64,000 nucleotides of DNA from VXMF01 sp965206775 (GTDB lineage: Bacteria; Acidobacteriota; Terriglobia; Bryobacterales; UBA6623). The notes beneath the pieces are model-generated. The model was given only the letters and a program-made list of their open reading frames with translations. It did no database searches and was not told the origin of the DNA. Position numbers and translations under genes: made by a program. This document shows, piece after piece, positions 8,397-15,922 of the stretch (positions within the stretch are counted from its first letter, which is position 1; each line of letters starts with the position of its first letter). Location: the NCBI GenBank assembly GCA_965206775.1, contig CBDBKU010000001.1, forward strand, positions 372,001 through 436,000. Direction: 5' to 3'.

Positions 8397-9242
8397 ATGG
8401 GAGAATACGCCCACGCCAAGGTGCTGGTCAGCACGGACTGGGTCAAGGCGCACGCTGGAGATCCCGACGTGCGGGTCGTTGAGGTCGATGTCAATACGGC
8501 CTCGTACGACGAGGGCCACGTGCCGGGTGCCGTCGGATGGGCTTGGGACAGCCAGCTTTGCGACACGGTGCGGCGCGACATCGTTCCGAAGGAGGCCTTC
8601 GAGCGCCTGATGGCCGAAAGCGGGATCGGCCGCGGCACCACGGTCGTCCTTTACGGCGATAACAACAACTGGTTCGCTGCCTGGGCATTCTGGCAGTTGA
8701 AGATCTACGGGCACGAAGACGTGCGCTTGATGAACGGCGGCCGCGTCAAGTGGCTGGCGGAGGGCAGGGACCTGTCCGCTGATGCGCCCGAGCCGGTCCG
8801 AGCGGATTACAGCGCCGCCGATCCGGACTTCTCCCTGCGAGCCTACCTGCCGGCGGTCAGCGCGGCCGTCGAGGCGGGCAGCGTGGAACTGGTCGACGTA
8901 CGCAGCCCGGCCGAATTCAGCGGGGAAATCCTCTCCCCTCCCGGTCTGCCCGAGACATGCCAGCGGGGCGGTCACATACCAGGTGCCAGCAACATCCCCT
9001 GGGGCAAGGCGTGCAACGAGGACGGCACGTTCAAAAGCGCAGACGAGCTTCGGGATCTCTACAGGGATGCCGGCATCACCGGCAGCAAGCCTGTCGTCGC
9101 CTACTGCCGGATCGGCGAGCGATCCAGCCATTCGTGGTTCGTGCTGAAATACTTGCTGGGCCTGGATGGGGTGACCAACTACGACGGCTCGTGGACCGAG
9201 TGGGGCAACCTGGTCGGCGCGCCGGTCGCCCGCGGCGCATGA
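8397..9242 (+). CDS. Thiosulfate sulfurtransferase (two-domain rhodanese, CysA/SseA type)
   Basis: This 281-aa protein has two rhodanese domains. The N-terminal one (about 8-125) lacks a catalytic Cys at the loop ('GDNNNWFAAWAFW'), and the C-terminal one (about 145-275) carries Cys237 in 'YCRIGERSSHSW', the active-site loop typical of actinobacterial CysA. The family transfers sulfane sulfur from thiosulfate to cyanide or other thiophiles. A strong ribosome site AGGAGG at 8385-8390 sets the ATG at 8397. The stop overlaps the next small gene as ATGA, so the two are translationally coupled. A sulfur-metabolism role fits the CysM/JAMM pair found 50 kb downstream, but no direct link is visible. 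Confidence 0.93.
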   Translation: MGEYAHAKVLVSTDWVKAHAGDPDVRVVEVDVNTASYDEGHVPGAVGWAWDSQLCDTVRRDIVPKEAFERLMAESGIGRGTTVVLYGDNNNWFAAWAFWQLKIYGHEDVRLMNGGRVKWLAEGRDLSADAPEPVRADYSAADPDFSLRAYLPAVSAAVEAGSVELVDVRSPAEFSGEILSPPGLPETCQRGGHIPGASNIPWGKACNEDGTFKSADELRDLYRDAGITGSKPVVAYCRIGERSSHSWFVLKYLLGLDGVTNYDGSWTEWGNLVGAPVARGA

Positions 9243-9457
9243 AGGCCGATCACTACACCGTCCGGACGGCGGAACTTTCCGGCTGGCCGGTGCGGATCAC
9301 CACCTACCGGATCGGCGCGACGTGGCACGCCAAGGCAGATAACGTGTCGCCGGGCGCCAACATCGCCGCGGCCCGGGCCGACACCTTGGAAAAGGCGGAG
9401 GCCCTCGTAGTGGAGAAGGCGCGGACGCGGCTGGCCGCCACGCGGCGCGTTTCCTGA
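9239..9457 (+). CDS. Small conserved-looking protein coupled to rhodanese, function unknown
   Basis: This 72-aa frame starts at an ATG that overlaps the rhodanese stop (ATGA at 9239-9242), which supports it as a real coupled gene. The product is soluble, begins 'MKADHYTVRTAELSGWPVRITTYRIG' in character (a beta-rich N-terminal half) and ends in an alanine- and arginine-rich helix with 'LEKAEALVVEKARTRL'. There is no signal peptide, membrane segment or Cys. I do not recognise a family. The metallophosphoesterase gene begins nine bases after its stop, so it probably belongs to a three-gene operon. Confidence 0.65.
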   Translation: MKADHYTVRTAELSGWPVRITTYRIGATWHAKADNVSPGANIAAARADTLEKAEALVVEKARTRLAATRRVS

Positions 9458-9466
9458 ACAGCCCCC

Positions 9467-10060
9467 ATGCGAGTGCAGATCTTTTCCGACATCCACGGGG
9501 ACATTGCGAGCTTGCGGCAGGCGGTCGCCGTCGACGCCGATATCTATATCGCTGCCGGGGACCTGGTGACTTGGCCGGCCCCTCTTGACCCTTGCGCCGA
9601 CGCCTTGGCGCATCTCGGGGACAAGCTCTGGGTCATGCCGGGCAACAACGAGACCGACGATCAGGTGAGGGAGTTTTGCGAGTTGCACGGGTTCCGCAAC
9701 TTTCATGAGACGGCCTACGAGATCGGCGGGACGCACTTCGCCGGGCTCGGGTACTCCAACGCAACGCCCTTCGACACCCCAGGGGAGTACTCGGAGGACG
9801 AACTTGCCGAGCGCCTGGCGAGATTCGCGAGTCTCCGGCCACAGGTCCTGGTCTGCCACGCTCCTCCGAAGGACACCGAACTCGACCAGGCGGCTCCCGG
9901 CCTCCACTTCGGGAGCTCAGCTGTTCGCGACTATATCGACCGGCACCAGCCAGATTACTGCTTCTGCGGCCATATCCACGAGGGGGCCGGTCGAGTGATC
10001 CGTCTCGGGGCGACGCTGGCATCGAACGTAGGCAAGCCAGGCTACCTGTTGGAACTCTAG
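9467..10060 (+). CDS. Calcineurin-like metallophosphoesterase
   Basis: This 197-aa protein carries the full set of two-metal phosphoesterase motifs: 'FSDIHGD' (6-12), 'AAGDLV', 'MPGNNE', 'VCHAPP' and 'CGHIHE'. The size and single-domain structure match the YfcE/MJ0936 branch, which hydrolyses small phosphodiesters or phosphomonoesters. The substrate cannot be read. It follows the 72-aa gene by nine bases and is likely co-transcribed with the rhodanese. There is no signal peptide, so it should be cytosolic. Confidence 0.9.
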   Translation: MRVQIFSDIHGDIASLRQAVAVDADIYIAAGDLVTWPAPLDPCADALAHLGDKLWVMPGNNETDDQVREFCELHGFRNFHETAYEIGGTHFAGLGYSNATPFDTPGEYSEDELAERLARFASLRPQVLVCHAPPKDTELDQAAPGLHFGSSAVRDYIDRHQPDYCFCGHIHEGAGRVIRLGATLASNVGKPGYLLEL

Positions 10061-10096
10061 GGCTGGCCTCTCCCGCCCAGGGGGCGGCCCATCCCG

Positions 10097-10102
10097 TAAA
10101 AT
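10097..10102 (+). promoter_or_regulatory. Candidate -10 element (TAAAAT) before the ABC-2 permease
   Basis: TAAAAT lies 45 bases before the permease start in an otherwise GC-rich gap. No clear -35 box is seen. Confidence 0.3.
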
Positions 10103-10146
10103 GAAGATTCCCGCTTGGCCCGTACCAGGCCTTCGCGCACCATTAC

Positions 10147-10983
10147 ATGCCAATTCAGCACCCTGTGGCGGCCGTCGCCATGCCGGTGGCCGGTGACGCA
10201 TCCGGTCCGTCGCCGAAATTCTGGCTATGCGCCGGAACCCTGTGGCTGCGGGAAGTACGCGGATTCTATCGCCAGCCCAGCCGGATCATCGGCAGCCTGT
10301 CCACTCCGTTGCTGTTCTGGTTCGTGCTCGGATCCGGGTTCGGCTCCTCGCTGCTCGCCGAGGAAGGCGGCTACGCGCGGTTCTTCTTTCCCGGCACTGT
10401 CGCGCTCGCCGTGCTATTCACGTCGATCTTCGCCAACATCTCGCTGATCGAGGATCGTCGCGAGGGCTTCCTGCTGGGGGTGCTGGTCGCGCCTGTGTCT
10501 CGCCTCTCGCTCGTCCTGGGCAAGGTGTTCGGATCCACGACGCTGGGTGCCATCCAAGGGGCCCTGCTCCTGCCGCTTGCGCCGCTGGCCGGCCTGACGA
10601 TTGATCCGGCGACCCTCCCGGGTGTGTTCGGGATCATCTTCCTGACGGCGTTCGGACTCACGGCCCTCGGCTTCTACTTGGCTTGGTGGCTCGACTCCGT
10701 GCAGGGGTTCCACTCGATCATGAACCTGGTGCTCATGCCAATGTGGCTGATGTCCGGGGGCGTCTTCCCGATGGACGGCTCCTCGGCGTGGGTGCGCTGG
10801 CTCACAGCCGCGAACCCCCTCGCCTACGGAGTGGCTGAATTGCGCAGGCAGCTGGGCGCGCCGGTTCCGGACGCCGCGCCGTCCTCGACCACTTGCTGGC
10901 TCGTGCTGGGCGGCTTCGGCATAGCGACGCTGGTCGGAGCGTGGTACCGGGCGTCCAGAACCAAGGCCTCGCATCTCGCCTGA
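10147..10983 (+). CDS. ABC-2 type transporter permease
   Basis: This 278-aa membrane protein has about six transmembrane segments (starting 'IIGSLSTPLLFWFVLGSGFG' and 'FFFPGTVALAVLFTSIFANISL'), the ABC-2 signature near 'IEDRREGFLLGVLVAPVSRLSLVLGKV', and a late 'NPLAYGVAELRRQL' segment typical of the DrrB/NodJ-like family. Such permeases export drugs, polysaccharides or other substrates with a separate ATPase. No ATPase gene is adjacent, so the partner must be encoded elsewhere; this is unusual. The next gene, a DUF420 protein, starts 30 bases downstream, which suggests one transcript. Confidence 0.88.
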   Translation: MPIQHPVAAVAMPVAGDASGPSPKFWLCAGTLWLREVRGFYRQPSRIIGSLSTPLLFWFVLGSGFGSSLLAEEGGYARFFFPGTVALAVLFTSIFANISLIEDRREGFLLGVLVAPVSRLSLVLGKVFGSTTLGAIQGALLLPLAPLAGLTIDPATLPGVFGIIFLTAFGLTALGFYLAWWLDSVQGFHSIMNLVLMPMWLMSGGVFPMDGSSAWVRWLTAANPLAYGVAELRRQLGAPVPDAAPSSTTCWLVLGGFGIATLVGAWYRASRTKASHLA

Positions 10984-11013
10984 GCCCGCGCCGGCGGCGG
11001 GAGGTATCGAGTC

Positions 11014-11427
11014 ATGGAATTCACGGACCTCCCCACGCTGAACGCGTGCCTGAACCTAGTGGCGACAGTTTTCCTCGCCGCCGGGTACTTCTGGATCCGC
11101 CGGGGCGACATGCGTCGCCACAAGGCCAGCATGCTCTGCGCCTGCGCCGCCTCGACGGCATTCCTGACGAGCTACCTGATCTACCACTGGCACGTCGGGT
11201 CCGTGCCGTACGCCGGCCAGGGCTGGGTCCGGCCCGTCTACTTCATCATTCTGATCAGCCACATCCTGCTAGCCGTCGCGATCGTGCCTCTCGTCGCCCT
11301 GACGCTTCTGCGCGCGTCGCGCGGCGCCTTTGAGAGGCACCGCAGGATCGCGCGATGGGCCTGGCCGCTCTGGATGTACGTCTCGGTGACCGGAGTCGTC
11401 ATCTACGGGATGCTTTACCACGGGTAG
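11014..11427 (+). CDS. DUF420 family membrane protein
   Basis: This 137-aa protein has four predicted membrane helices and conserved His residues ('RRHKASM', 'IYHWHVGS', 'ISHILLA', 'FERHRRIARWAWPLWMYVSVTGVVIYGMLYH'). This pattern is the DUF420/YozB family, often found near cytochrome oxidase or SCO genes and suspected to act in haem-copper oxidase assembly or haem binding. Here it lies between an ABC-2 permease and an ABC exporter, so the usual context is missing. A GGGAGG ribosome site about 10 bases before the ATG fixes the start. The following exporter gene begins seven bases after the stop. Confidence 0.85.
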   Translation: MEFTDLPTLNACLNLVATVFLAAGYFWIRRGDMRRHKASMLCACAASTAFLTSYLIYHWHVGSVPYAGQGWVRPVYFIILISHILLAVAIVPLVALTLLRASRGAFERHRRIARWAWPLWMYVSVTGVVIYGMLYHG

Positions 11428-11434
11428 GCCGATC

Positions 11435-13180
11435 TTGCTGTCCAAGCTCCGCACCCTGTTCCCCTATCTCCTGCGCTACCGCTGGCGATACTGCGGCGGC
11501 CTCACGGCCCTGGTGTTCCGCGGCTTGCTCGCTACCGCTCTTCCGTACCTGCTCGGCAGGGCGATCGACGCGCTTGCGGAGGGGAACCAGGCCCACGCCG
11601 AGCGGTTCGTGGCGATCCTGCTCGTCGTGGCGGTCTGCAAGGGGATCGCCCAGTACGCCATGCGGTGGACTCTGATCACAATATCGCGCGATATCGAGTA
11701 CGACTTGCGCAACGACCTCAGCGCCCACCTGGTGGGTCTGGACCGGCGATTCTACGAGCGCCACCGAATCGGCGACCTAATGGCCCGGGCCACGAACGAT
11801 CTCGCCCAAGTGCGGTCCCTGCTCGGCCCCGGCCTTATGTACACGGCCGAAATCGCCGTCATCTTCCTGTCGGTACTCACGGTCATGGCGCTGACGGACT
11901 GGGTCCTGACCTTGCTCATCTTCGCGCCGATGCCGCTGATCTCGGTCGGAGTCGGCTATTTCGGACGCCGGACACACGCGCAGTTCCAGAAGGTGCAGGC
12001 GTGCTTCTCCGCAATCAGCGCGCGCGTGCAGGAGCACCTGTCCGGGCTGCGGATGCTGCGCGCCTACGGGCAGTCGCGCCACGAGGAGCTGCGCTTCGGG
12101 CGATCCAATGCGGACTACTTCGACGCGAGCCTCGGGTTAGTCCGCATCTGGCGCACCTTCTATCCGCTGCTGGAATTCCTGGTCGGCATTGCCGGAATCT
12201 CGGTGCTCGGCTTCGGAGGCTGGCGAGTGCTGCAGGGCGAGATCACTGTCGGCACGTTCACGATGTTCCTGTACTTCCTGGCGATGCTCACCTGGCCGAT
12301 GATCGGGATGGGCGTGGTGGTGAACATCACCCAGCGGGGCGTCGCTTCGCTGGGCCGCCTTGACGAACTCCTGCGGCAGCGGCCCGAGATCGCGGATGGC
12401 GCCAACACCTTGTGGAGCTACAGGCATGTGCGCGGGCAGATCGAGTGGCGGAACGTCACGGTCCGATACCCGAACGCGGCCGTTCCGGCCCTGCGCGGGG
12501 TCAGCCTGCACGTCCTCGACGGCCAGTCGCTCGCGCTGATCGGTCCGGTCGGCAGCGGCAAGTCAACTCTGGCGAACCTCGTGCCAAGGCTGCTGGATCC
12601 CACCGAGGGCGAGGTGCTCGTGGACGGCCTCGATATCCGGCGGCTGCCGCTGGCGGTGCTCCGCCGCTGCATCGGGCACGTCCCCCAGGAGACGTTCCTG
12701 TTCAGCCGCACGATCGCCGAGAACATCAGCCTGGGCGCTCCCAAGGCCGAGACGAGCCGTGTCGAGGAAGCGGCCCGCGCCGCGATGCTCTCGACGGAAG
12801 CCGACAGCTTCCCGCAAGGCCTGAACACCATCGTTGGCGAACGGGGCATCACGCTCTCGGGCGGGCAGAAGCAGCGCGTGGCCGTGGCGCGCGCCCTCCT
12901 GGGAAACCCGAGCGTCATCATTCTCGACGATGCGACCTCAAGCTTGGACGCCGAGACCGAGCACGCGCTCCTGGGGCAGGTGCGCGCGGACATGCGCAAC
13001 CGCACGGTCCTGATCGTTACCCACCGCGTCTCGTCCGCGCGTCTCGCCGACCGCATCGCAGTCCTGGACAAGGGAACGGTCGTGGACACCGGGACCCACG
13101 AAGAACTGATCGATAGGGGCGGCCTGTACGCTCGGATGCACGACCGGCAGCGGCTCGAAGAGGAGCTGGCTCGGCGATGA
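11435..13180 (+). CDS. ABC exporter half-transporter A (MdlA/BmrC-like)
   Basis: This 581-aa protein has an N-terminal six-helix exporter domain (about 1-300) and a nucleotide-binding domain (about 335-575). Motifs seen are Walker A 'GPVGSGKST', the signature 'LSGGQ', Walker B 'VIILDDATSS' and the H-loop 'VTHR'. The residue after the Walker B Asp is Asp instead of the catalytic Glu, a mark of the degenerate site in heterodimeric exporters. The start is TTG at 11435, seven bases after the DUF420 gene. Its stop overlaps the start of the second half-transporter gene as ATGA, so the two should form a heterodimer. The substrate is unknown; lipid or drug export is the usual role. Confidence 0.92.
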   Translation: MLSKLRTLFPYLLRYRWRYCGGLTALVFRGLLATALPYLLGRAIDALAEGNQAHAERFVAILLVVAVCKGIAQYAMRWTLITISRDIEYDLRNDLSAHLVGLDRRFYERHRIGDLMARATNDLAQVRSLLGPGLMYTAEIAVIFLSVLTVMALTDWVLTLLIFAPMPLISVGVGYFGRRTHAQFQKVQACFSAISARVQEHLSGLRMLRAYGQSRHEELRFGRSNADYFDASLGLVRIWRTFYPLLEFLVGIAGISVLGFGGWRVLQGEITVGTFTMFLYFLAMLTWPMIGMGVVVNITQRGVASLGRLDELLRQRPEIADGANTLWSYRHVRGQIEWRNVTVRYPNAAVPALRGVSLHVLDGQSLALIGPVGSGKSTLANLVPRLLDPTEGEVLVDGLDIRRLPLAVLRRCIGHVPQETFLFSRTIAENISLGAPKAETSRVEEAARAAMLSTEADSFPQGLNTIVGERGITLSGGQKQRVAVARALLGNPSVIILDDATSSLDAETEHALLGQVRADMRNRTVLIVTHRVSSARLADRIAVLDKGTVVDTGTHEELIDRGGLYARMHDRQRLEEELARR

Positions 13181-15027
13181 GCACAGGCAGGTCCATCGGG
13201 CGCGACACCGCGCGGGAGGATACTTCGGCGGCCGTCATCTACGACGCCGCTCTCCTCAAGCGCCTGTGGCAGTACCTGCGGCCCTACTCCGGCTACGCCG
13301 GGGCGTCTCTGGCGCTGCTGATGCTGAACTCCGCGCTGGGCGTATCGTGGCCGCTGCTCACGCAAGTCGCCGTGGACCGCTACCTGAAGCCCGACCCTTC
13401 GGCCAGTTCGTTCCTCGACCCGCTGCTCCCGGACGAGCCCCTCGACGGTCTTGTCTGGATCCTCGCGATCTACCTGGCGGTGCTGGTGCTCTCCGCGCTG
13501 ACGCGAGCGGCCCAGATCCAGACGATGAACTACACGGGCCAGCGGGTGATGCGCGACATCCGCCGGGAGATCTTCGGGCACCTGCAGCGGCTGCCGGTAC
13601 CGTACTTCGACCGGACTCCGAGCGGCCGGCTGGTCACGCGGGCCACGAGCGACGTCGACGTGCTGAACGAGCTGTTCACGTCAGGGCTCGTTGCCGTCGC
13701 CGGCGACATCCTCACTCTGGTCTGCGCCTTCGGGGCGATGCTGTACCTCAGCCCGAGGCTGGCGCTCGTCTACCTGGCTGTCGCGCCGCTGGTCATGATC
13801 GTCAGCTTCGTGTTCCGGCGTTTCGCCCGGAGCAGCTTCCGCGACGTTCGCAAGGCCGTTGCGAAGCTCGCGTCGTTCCTGCAGGAGTGCTTCGCGGGAA
13901 TTGCCGAGGTGCAGCTGTTCAACCACGAGCGACAGGCAATGCGGGACTTCGACGCGATCAACGAGGAGCATCGCCGGGCGAATTACCGCTCCGTGCGAGC
14001 CCACGCGGTCTTTTTCCCAGTCATCGAGTGGCTCAACTACCTGGGGCTGGCGCTGCTGATCATTCTCGGAGGGGGCTGGGTCGTCGATGGCAGCGTATCG
14101 CTGGGCGTGATGCTGGCGTTCCTCCAGTACGGAAGCCGAGTCTTCCGCCCAATCCAGGACCTGGCCGAGAAGTACAACGTCCTGCAAGCCGCGATGGCGG
14201 GTGCAGAGCGGATCTTCGAACTGCTCGACACCAGGCCTCCCGATCCGCCGGGCGAGCGCGAGACGTCCCATGACCTGCAGGCTCCCAGCGTCGAGTTCCG
14301 CAACGTCTGGTTCGCCTACAAGGACGAGAACTGGGTGCTCGAGGACGTCAGCTTCGAGGTCGAGCCGGGCGGGATGCTGGCGGTGGTGGGGCACACAGGG
14401 GCGGGGAAGAGCACGTTGGTCAACCTGCTGCTGCGCTTTTACGAGGTCCAGCGCGGCACCGTACTCGTCGGAGGCATCGATATTCGGGAGTGGACCCCCG
14501 AATCGTTGCGAGCGCAGTTCAGCGTGGTCCTGCAGGATCCCTGCCTGTTCTCTGGCACGATCGCGGAGAATATCGGCCTGGGCGACGAGGGCGTGCTGCC
14601 TGCGCGCATCCGGCAGGCGGCCGCAAATGCCCATTTGGCGAGCCACATCGAGTCCCTTCCTCGCAAGTACGAGGAACCCGTGCTCGAGCGCGGAGCCGGG
14701 CTTTCCTCGGGTCAGAAGCAACTCGTGGGGTTTGCGAGGGCGCTGGTTCACGGGCGACCGTTCCTCGTTCTTGACGAAGCCACCTCGAGTGTCGATCCGG
14801 ATACGGAGAGGGATATCCGCGACACGCTGTCGAAGCTGCTTGTCGGAAGAACCTCGATCGTAATCGCGCACCGCTTGTCGACGATCCGCCGAGCGCGGAA
14901 GATCCTGGTCCTGCACCGGGGACGCGTCGAGGAGATGGGAACGCACGATGAGCTGCTAGCGAGGGAAGGCATCTATTCGAGGCTGTACGAGCTGCAGTCG
15001 CTTTCCGAGGCGGTAGGCGCAGCCTGA
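13177..15027 (+). CDS. ABC exporter half-transporter B (MdlB/BmrD-like)
   Basis: This 616-aa protein is the partner of the upstream half-transporter. After an N-terminal extension of about 30 residues comes the exporter membrane domain (about 35-340) and a nucleotide-binding domain (about 370-605). Walker A is 'GHTGAGKST', Walker B 'FLVLDEATSS' keeps the catalytic Glu, and the H-loop is 'IAHR'. The signature is 'LSSGQ' rather than LSGGQ. Paired with the Asp-containing Walker B of the first subunit, this would make one consensus and one degenerate ATP site. The ATG overlaps the upstream stop by four bases. The pair ends the cluster; a glycosyltransferase gene follows after about 100 bases. Confidence 0.92.
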   Translation: MSTGRSIGRDTAREDTSAAVIYDAALLKRLWQYLRPYSGYAGASLALLMLNSALGVSWPLLTQVAVDRYLKPDPSASSFLDPLLPDEPLDGLVWILAIYLAVLVLSALTRAAQIQTMNYTGQRVMRDIRREIFGHLQRLPVPYFDRTPSGRLVTRATSDVDVLNELFTSGLVAVAGDILTLVCAFGAMLYLSPRLALVYLAVAPLVMIVSFVFRRFARSSFRDVRKAVAKLASFLQECFAGIAEVQLFNHERQAMRDFDAINEEHRRANYRSVRAHAVFFPVIEWLNYLGLALLIILGGGWVVDGSVSLGVMLAFLQYGSRVFRPIQDLAEKYNVLQAAMAGAERIFELLDTRPPDPPGERETSHDLQAPSVEFRNVWFAYKDENWVLEDVSFEVEPGGMLAVVGHTGAGKSTLVNLLLRFYEVQRGTVLVGGIDIREWTPESLRAQFSVVLQDPCLFSGTIAENIGLGDEGVLPARIRQAAANAHLASHIESLPRKYEEPVLERGAGLSSGQKQLVGFARALVHGRPFLVLDEATSSVDPDTERDIRDTLSKLLVGRTSIVIAHRLSTIRRARKILVLHRGRVEEMGTHDELLAREGIYSRLYELQSLSEAVGAA

Positions 15028-15129
15028 CCGGGTGCCGGGCCCGTGCCTGCGGCGGAGTGTCGACCCGGGCAGGTCCGGGCACAGCGAACCGATCGGGACG
15101 GATAATGGATCCTGCCGGCCACGTTGCCC

Positions 15130-15822
15130 ATGAGAGCCGCGCTCGTCATTCCCGCGCTGAACGAGGAGTCCTCGATCGGTCCTGTCCTGGAGCAGGTGCC
15201 CGCGGGGGTCTTCGACGCCGTCGTCGTGGTCGACAACGGCTCTACCGACCGCACCGCTCGCGAGGCCGCGGCAAGAGGGGCGATCGTTGCGTTGGAGCCG
15301 AGGCGGGGATACGGCAGCGCGTGCCTTCGCGGGCTGGAGGCGCTGCCCGAGGATGTCGAGGTTGTCGCCTTCATGGACGGAGACGGCAGCGACGACCCGC
15401 GGGAAGCCGAGCGGTTGCTGCGGCCCATCCGAGACGGGATCGCCGACCTTGTGCTCGGTTCGCGCGTCCTGGGCCGCCGGGAGCCAGGCGCTCTCTACGC
15501 GCACCAGCGCTTCGGCAATTGGCTAGCGACCAGCTTGCTATGGATGCTGCTCGGCTATCGCTACACCGATCTGGGGCCGTTTCGTGCCATCCGAGCCGAC
15601 AGCTTGCGGACGCTCGGGATGACCGACCGGGGATACGGCTGGACTGCGGAGATGCAGATCAAGGCGCTCCGGCGCGGCTTGCGCGTCATCGAGGTGCCGG
15701 TTTCGCGCCGTTCGAGAATCTCGGGTCGCAGCAAGGTCAGCGGAAGCGTTCGCGCGAGCATCGCCGCGGGCTGCACGATTCTCTGGACCGTCGCTCGCGG
15801 GGCGGTGGCGCCGCGGCGCTGA
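15130..15822 (+). CDS. Family 2 glycosyltransferase (polyprenyl-phosphate sugar synthase-like)
   Basis: This 230-aa GT-A fold enzyme begins 'MRAALVIPALNEESSIG' and has 'VVVVDNGSTDRT', a DxD-like 'MDGDGSDDP', 'LVLGSRV', and 'DLGPFRAIR' followed by 'YGWTAEMQIKALRRGLRVIEVPV'. This pattern is typical of dolichyl/undecaprenyl-phosphate glucose or mannose synthases and of related soluble GT2 enzymes. It has no C-terminal GtrA-like membrane domain; one hydrophobic stretch is present ('WLATSLLWMLLG'). A TTG at 15124 could add two residues; the ATG at 15130 is preferred. The sugar donor and acceptor cannot be read from sequence. Confidence 0.88.
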   Translation: MRAALVIPALNEESSIGPVLEQVPAGVFDAVVVVDNGSTDRTAREAAARGAIVALEPRRGYGSACLRGLEALPEDVEVVAFMDGDGSDDPREAERLLRPIRDGIADLVLGSRVLGRREPGALYAHQRFGNWLATSLLWMLLGYRYTDLGPFRAIRADSLRTLGMTDRGYGWTAEMQIKALRRGLRVIEVPVSRRSRISGRSKVSGSVRASIAAGCTILWTVARGAVAPRR

Positions 15823-15922
15823 GCGGCCGCATCCGGCCGCTGCGCTGGTAAGGTTGAATGGCGGGGTCGGGCCGGCCGCTGCGATAGAAGGCGTCTGTTT
15901 CGAGCCCCGTTCGGAGGAACTC

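Noticed and set aside
13681..14946. Long open frame antisense to the second ABC exporter gene
   Set aside because: It mirrors a well-supported gene in GC-rich DNA and has biased composition without motifs.
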